Origin: a virus
Virus record (IMG/VR): IMGVR_UViG_3300035216_001289
Coordinates: 1-35,913 of that record
Length of the DNA: 35,913 bases
Direction: 5' to 3' (one strand)
Below the pieces are notes generated by a model that was not told the origin of the DNA, did not search any database, and saw nothing but the letters and a program-made list of their open reading frames with translations. Positions within the stretch are counted from its first letter, which is position 1. Each line of letters opens with the position of its first letter. The position numbers were made by a program, and so were the translations under genes. Of the stretch, positions 34,291 through 35,913 are shown piece after piece.

Positions 34291-34368
34291 TTAGAGAATG
34301 ATGAGAATGAGAATAATTGAGTAGAATCGGGCATAGATTGATGCCCACTCTTTTTTAGTTTTGATCAT
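34291..34368 (-). CDS. 25-aa membrane micropeptide coupled to the ligase-like gene
   Basis: A micro-ORF from ATG 34368 to TAA 34291. It begins MIKTKKEWASIYARF and ends with a run of Ile/Leu (SIILILIIL), a basic N-terminus followed by a short hydrophobic segment, as in phage membrane micropeptides. Its ATG overlaps the stop of the 128-aa gene (ATGA, 34365-34368), and its stop is directly followed by the ATG of the ligase-like gene (TAAATG). It fills that gap exactly. This arrangement suggests real translation or at least ribosome delivery to the ligase start. A GGGCAT/ATGCCC hairpin (34329-34346) lies within it. Confidence 0.6.
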   Translation of the reverse strand: MIKTKKEWASIYARFYSIILILIIL

Positions 34369-34751
34369 GCAAGACGCATACCGTCAAAGAAAGGAATTGG
34401 TGCTCCCTGATAGTTAACGAACCACTGAAAGTTTTTCTGAAAGACATGCTCACCGTCCATTCCGAAGGCAGAAAGTAAAGCATTCAAACGTGACTTTGTA
34501 GTCTTTGATTGTCTGCCACCATCGAACAATTGCATCCAATCTTCACCAATTGTGGCAATTTTGTTTCCGTGGAGGTATACGTCAGAGGTCCCCTCCCAAC
34601 CGGGGATAACTGTCGTATTGGCAGATGACCAACGTTCATCGTTCTGAACTGCTGTGATCATCTGGGATTCGATTTTACGCATGAGAGGCAGGTAGAAAGG
34701 TCTGAGAGGTGTGGAGTTTATCACCGGCAGTAGAGTTGCCAACTGACTCAC
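34365..34751 (-). CDS. 128-aa hypothetical phage protein (GTG start)
   Basis: No function is recognised. The frame opens at GTG 34751, which directly follows the TAA of a 32-codon ORF (TAAGTG). A start at the internal Met (MRKIESQMITAVQNDERW, residue 24) is possible. The conserved-looking core has WEGTSDVYLHGNKIATIGED (about 51-70), LFDGGRQSKTTKSRLNALLS (75-94) and a C-terminal FQKNFQWFVNYQGAPIPFFD. It appears soluble and compact, with no membrane segment. The pattern 'VxLhgnxIAxi ... ggxxskTTksRLNall' resembles small proteins common in cyanophages and marine bacteria. Its stop overlaps the 25-aa peptide start, so it heads the cluster with the ligase-like gene. Confidence 0.78.
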   Translation of the reverse strand: MSQLATLLPVINSTPLRPFYLPLMRKIESQMITAVQNDERWSSANTTVIPGWEGTSDVYLHGNKIATIGEDWMQLFDGGRQSKTTKSRLNALLSAFGMDGEHVFQKNFQWFVNYQGAPIPFFDGMRLA

Positions 34752-34850
34752 TTAGGAGTGATGAATGGGTGTCCTGTTCCCCTCCACTTCTATACAATAC
34801 ACGGTTTTGAGGTCTAAAACGAAACCTTGTGACACCTTGTCAACTGGCAT
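34752..34850 (-). CDS. Possible 32-aa overlapping ORF containing a repeated 20-bp element
   Basis: An ORF from ATG 34850 to TAA 34752 begins MPVDKVSQGFVLDLKTVYC. It overlaps the end of the 60-aa gene by 11 bp and its stop abuts the GTG of the 128-aa gene, so it fills the gap exactly. The LKTVYC codons are part of a 20-bp element that recurs at 35620-35639. The element could instead be a promoter or regulator site, in which case this ORF is incidental. Coding is possible but unproven. Confidence 0.35.
   Translation of the reverse strand: MPVDKVSQGFVLDLKTVYCIEVEGNRTPIHHS
34793..34812 (-). repeat. 20-bp repeated element, copy A
   Basis: The minus-strand sequence CCTCAAAACCGTGTATTGTA occurs identically here and at 35620-35639, each time shortly upstream of a gene. 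A weaker match (CAGTTG, then CACA) extends the similarity further upstream. Within copy A a TATAGA follows, compatible with a -10. It is a candidate promoter or operator. Confidence 0.7.
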
Positions 34851-35022
34851 CGATTAGTTCAGGGTATAGTTTCGCTAGCGCCTCATAACCGAAGATATCT
34901 GCAAAGGATGCCCCGATCGTGCTGGAGCTCACACCGATCGGATGCCCCCCCTCTGCTGTTCTATTGTTGAGAGTCCAGACGATGCGTCGAGTCTGCAAAT
35001 CGGTTGACATTGAGAAAATCAT
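34840..35022 (-). CDS. 60-aa hypothetical protein
   Basis: A small protein from ATG 35022 (or Met5, MSTDLQTRRIV) to TGA 34840. The sequence VWTLNNRTAEGGHPIGVSSS and FADIFGYEALAKLYPELID looks like a folded small domain with an alpha-helical end, and resembles no family I can name. The leader upstream has no Shine-Dalgarno and is nearly free of G. The end overlaps the 32-codon ORF. It belongs to the run of small accessory genes right of the ligase-like gene. Confidence 0.65.
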   Translation of the reverse strand: MIFSMSTDLQTRRIVWTLNNRTAEGGHPIGVSSSTIGASFADIFGYEALAKLYPELIDAS

Positions 35023-35063
35023 GATGATGTTAGATAGTGAAGGGTTAGTTAGTGTTACTTAGT
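35023..35063 (-). promoter_or_regulatory. G-depleted ACT-rich leader 1
   Basis: The 41-nt gap between the 93-aa stop and the 60-aa start reads on the coding strand ACTAAGTAACACTAACTAAC, then CC TTCACTATCTAACATCATC. Only one G is present and there is no Shine-Dalgarno. It shares CACTATCTAACA with leader 2 and CACTAACTAAC with leader 3. Confidence 0.55.
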
Positions 35064-35345
35064 CTACACCATTTCCTGCTGTTGTAACATCAGTTGCTCC
35101 TCTGTAACCTCATCCACACAGTCTTGAATCATAGTGTAGATATAATCAATCTGCCCAACATCATCAAAGATACGTGCAACAAGTGCAGGATCATTTACCT
35201 CCATATCATAATCAACCTCACCATTTTCATCCTTCATATGAATATCTTCCTTGGTGTAAATCCATGCGGCACACTCTGCATCTTCTCCCTGTTCTTTGAT
35301 CATACTTGATACTCTGTCTTGAAGTTGCTTAAGAGTGTAGTTCAT
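35064..35345 (-). CDS. 93-aa acidic hypothetical protein
   Basis: A soluble, strongly acidic protein: NYTLKQLQDRVSSMIKEQGE, then an Asp/Glu-rich middle (KDENGEVDYDMEVNDPALVA) and a helical tail ending EEQLMLQQQEMV. No family is recognised. Small acidic proteins of this kind are frequent among early genes of T4-like phages, where some mimic nucleic acid or bind host enzymes; that is analogy only. It starts after a 35-nt leader without any G and ends at a second leader of similar type. ATG 35345 is the first and only reasonable start. Confidence 0.78.
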   Translation of the reverse strand: MNYTLKQLQDRVSSMIKEQGEDAECAAWIYTKEDIHMKDENGEVDYDMEVNDPALVARIFDDVGQIDYIYTMIQDCVDEVTEEQLMLQQQEMV

Positions 35346-35380
35346 GAGTTTGTGTTAGATAGTGAATGAGTGAGTTAGTA
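35346..35380 (-). promoter_or_regulatory. G-free ACT-rich leader 2
   Basis: The 35-nt gap before the 93-aa gene reads TACTAACTCACTCATTCACT, then ATCTAACACAAACTC on the coding strand. It contains no G at all, so it cannot hold a Shine-Dalgarno or form G-C pairs with itself. Confidence 0.6.
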
Positions 35381-35614
35381 TCAGTTACCGAAGAATTCAT
35401 CGTGACAATCAGCAACGAAATCTATCAGTTCATCGTTACAATCAAGACCGAAACGATCACATACGAAATCGACACACATATCAAGGGGAGGCATCATCTC
35501 CAGCATGTAGTTTGCAAGGTCTGAAGCAATCTCTTCCTTGAGACGGTTCATATCACTTTGCATGGCATAGGTGCAAGGGTCGGTGTAGGTTTGGTTTTGA
35601 GTAGTTTTGTTCAT
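35381..35614 (-). CDS. 77-aa acidic Cys-containing hypothetical protein
   Basis: I use ATG 35614 (MNKTTQNQTYTDPCTYAMQS), preceded by AGAGGT close to the start; upstream in-frame ATG or TTG codons would extend it to as much as 96 aa through the 20-bp element. The protein is acidic and helical: DMNRLKEEIASDLANYMLEM, then a Cys-rich end (CVDFVCDRFGLDCNDELIDF, ADCHDEFFGN). Cys14, Cys47, Cys51, Cys59 and Cys70 with a late His could bind a metal, but the spacing matches no motif I can name. It lies among other small accessory genes and has a candidate promoter or operator element directly upstream. Confidence 0.72.
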   Translation of the reverse strand: MNKTTQNQTYTDPCTYAMQSDMNRLKEEIASDLANYMLEMMPPLDMCVDFVCDRFGLDCNDELIDFVADCHDEFFGN

Positions 35615-35619
35615 ACCTC

Positions 35620-35639
35620 TACAATACACGGTTTTGAGG
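35620..35639 (-). repeat. 20-bp repeated element, copy B
   Basis: Identical to the element at 34793-34812. Here it ends 5 bp before the ATG at 35614, so if it is a promoter its transcript would be nearly leaderless. It reads in frame as LKTVYC relative to the following gene, as in copy A. Confidence 0.7.
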
Positions 35640-35701
35640 GTCGTGCCCATTTTGTGTGCCACTTTGACCAACTGTCCACTCGCGGCTGACCTGAGTGTTA
35701 C

Positions 35702-35851
35702 TTAGTAGTCTATCTTACCGTTGAGATATCCTTCCACATCGAACTTCTTATCATCTTCTCCCTCTTCTTTGTATTCAATCACATCATAAATCTCACCCGG
35801 CATGTCATTAATCTCAGAGAAAATGTCAGTGTCGAAAGTGTCGTAATCCAT
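35702..35851 (-). CDS. 49-aa acidic hypothetical protein
   Basis: A small ORF from ATG 35851 to TAA 35702. It reads DYDTFDTDIFSEINDMPGEI, then YDVIEYKEEGEDDKKFDVEG and ends YLNGKIDY. It is very acidic, with Asp, Glu and Tyr dominating. The frame is opened after a 43-nt leader of the G-depleted type and its stop sits in the same TAAGTAACACT context as the stops of its neighbours. This shared layout supports it as a real gene. No function can be given. Confidence 0.7.
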   Translation of the reverse strand: MDYDTFDTDIFSEINDMPGEIYDVIEYKEEGEDDKKFDVEGYLNGKIDY

Positions 35852-35894
35852 TTGAAGAAAAGTGTTAGTTAGTGAGTGAATGAGTAAGTGTTAC
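35852..35894 (-). promoter_or_regulatory. G-depleted ACT-rich leader 3
   Basis: The 43-nt gap before the 49-aa gene reads GTAACACTTACTCATTCACT, then CACTAACTAACACTTTTCTTCAA. It has a single G and no Shine-Dalgarno. It shares ACTCATTCACT with leader 2 and CACTAACTAAC with leader 1. Confidence 0.55.
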
Positions 35895-35913
35895 TTAGTC
35901 TATAAGTTCTTTC
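35895..35913 (-). CDS. C-terminal end of a further gene (cut by window edge)
   Basis: The last bases read ...KELID then TAA on the minus strand. The stop lies in the same GACTAAGTAACACT context that ends or follows the neighbouring small genes, which is why I accept it. Nothing more can be said of the product. Confidence 0.35.

Noticed and set aside
34329-34346. Hairpin GGGCAT/ATGCCC followed by a T run on the plus strand, as a terminator
   Set aside because: A plus-strand terminator would serve no gene here; the sequence lies within the 25-codon ORF and the T run codes for Lys-Thr-Lys-Lys on the other strand.

Overview
The window is about 36 kb of a T4-like tailed phage (myovirus) genome, most probably a marine cyanophage. 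It has the T4 baseplate-neck-terminase order (25-6-7-8 ... 13-14-15-16-17), but baseplate proteins far larger than in T4, a DUF4815-type structural protein in the gp9-gp12 slot, fibre repeats of the GVSTF type, and many tiny tightly packed accessory genes. Base composition is AT-rich. Every gene I accept lies on the minus strand, so transcription runs from high to low coordinates. There are no tRNA or rRNA genes, CRISPR arrays or insertion sequences.

Late structural block (about 30,600 to 1, read right to left). A 58-aa protein precedes gp25 and gp6 (baseplate), a giant 3867-aa gp7-like wedge protein, gp8, a 2427-aa DUF4815-type structural protein, a 67-aa protein, a 111-aa beta-rich protein and a 343-aa fibre-like protein in the position of T4 wac. 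Neck proteins gp13 and gp14, tail completion protein gp15 and the terminase small subunit gp16 follow, then a 514-aa mosaic protein and the large terminase gp17, whose C-terminus is cut by the window edge. Three perfect TATAAATA boxes, the T4 late promoter consensus, sit in the few intergenic gaps: before gp25, before gp8 and before the 111-aa gene. Most other junctions overlap (ATGA, TGATG, TAATG) or abut, so translational coupling is likely.

Transition block (30,658-32,673). It holds a 224-aa conserved-looking protein, a 50-aa very basic protein, a 53-aa protein, a GT-A-like glycosyltransferase and a 56-aa AbrB/MazE-like protein. The glycosyltransferase has a near-consensus sigma70 promoter (TTGACA, 17-bp spacer, TATGAT).

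Accessory block (32,674-35,913). This holds small, probably early genes: an 85-aa ORF, a KTSC-like frame with no normal start codon, a ligase-like nucleotidyltransferase with KxDG, EG and KLVNR motifs, a 25-codon membrane peptide coupled to it, and several acidic proteins of 49-128 aa. The rightmost genes are separated by G-depleted ACT-rich leaders without a Shine-Dalgarno sequence. A 20-bp element occurs twice. The last few bases hold the C-terminal end of another gene.

The left 30 kb builds the neck, baseplate and packaging motor. The right 5 kb probably holds host-takeover or nucleic-acid functions. The most interesting unexplained items are the ligase-like gene with its coupled micro-ORF, the start-less KTSC-like frame, the G-free leaders, the EF-hand-bearing mosaic protein between gp16 and gp17, and the GxGY repeat module spread over four virion proteins.
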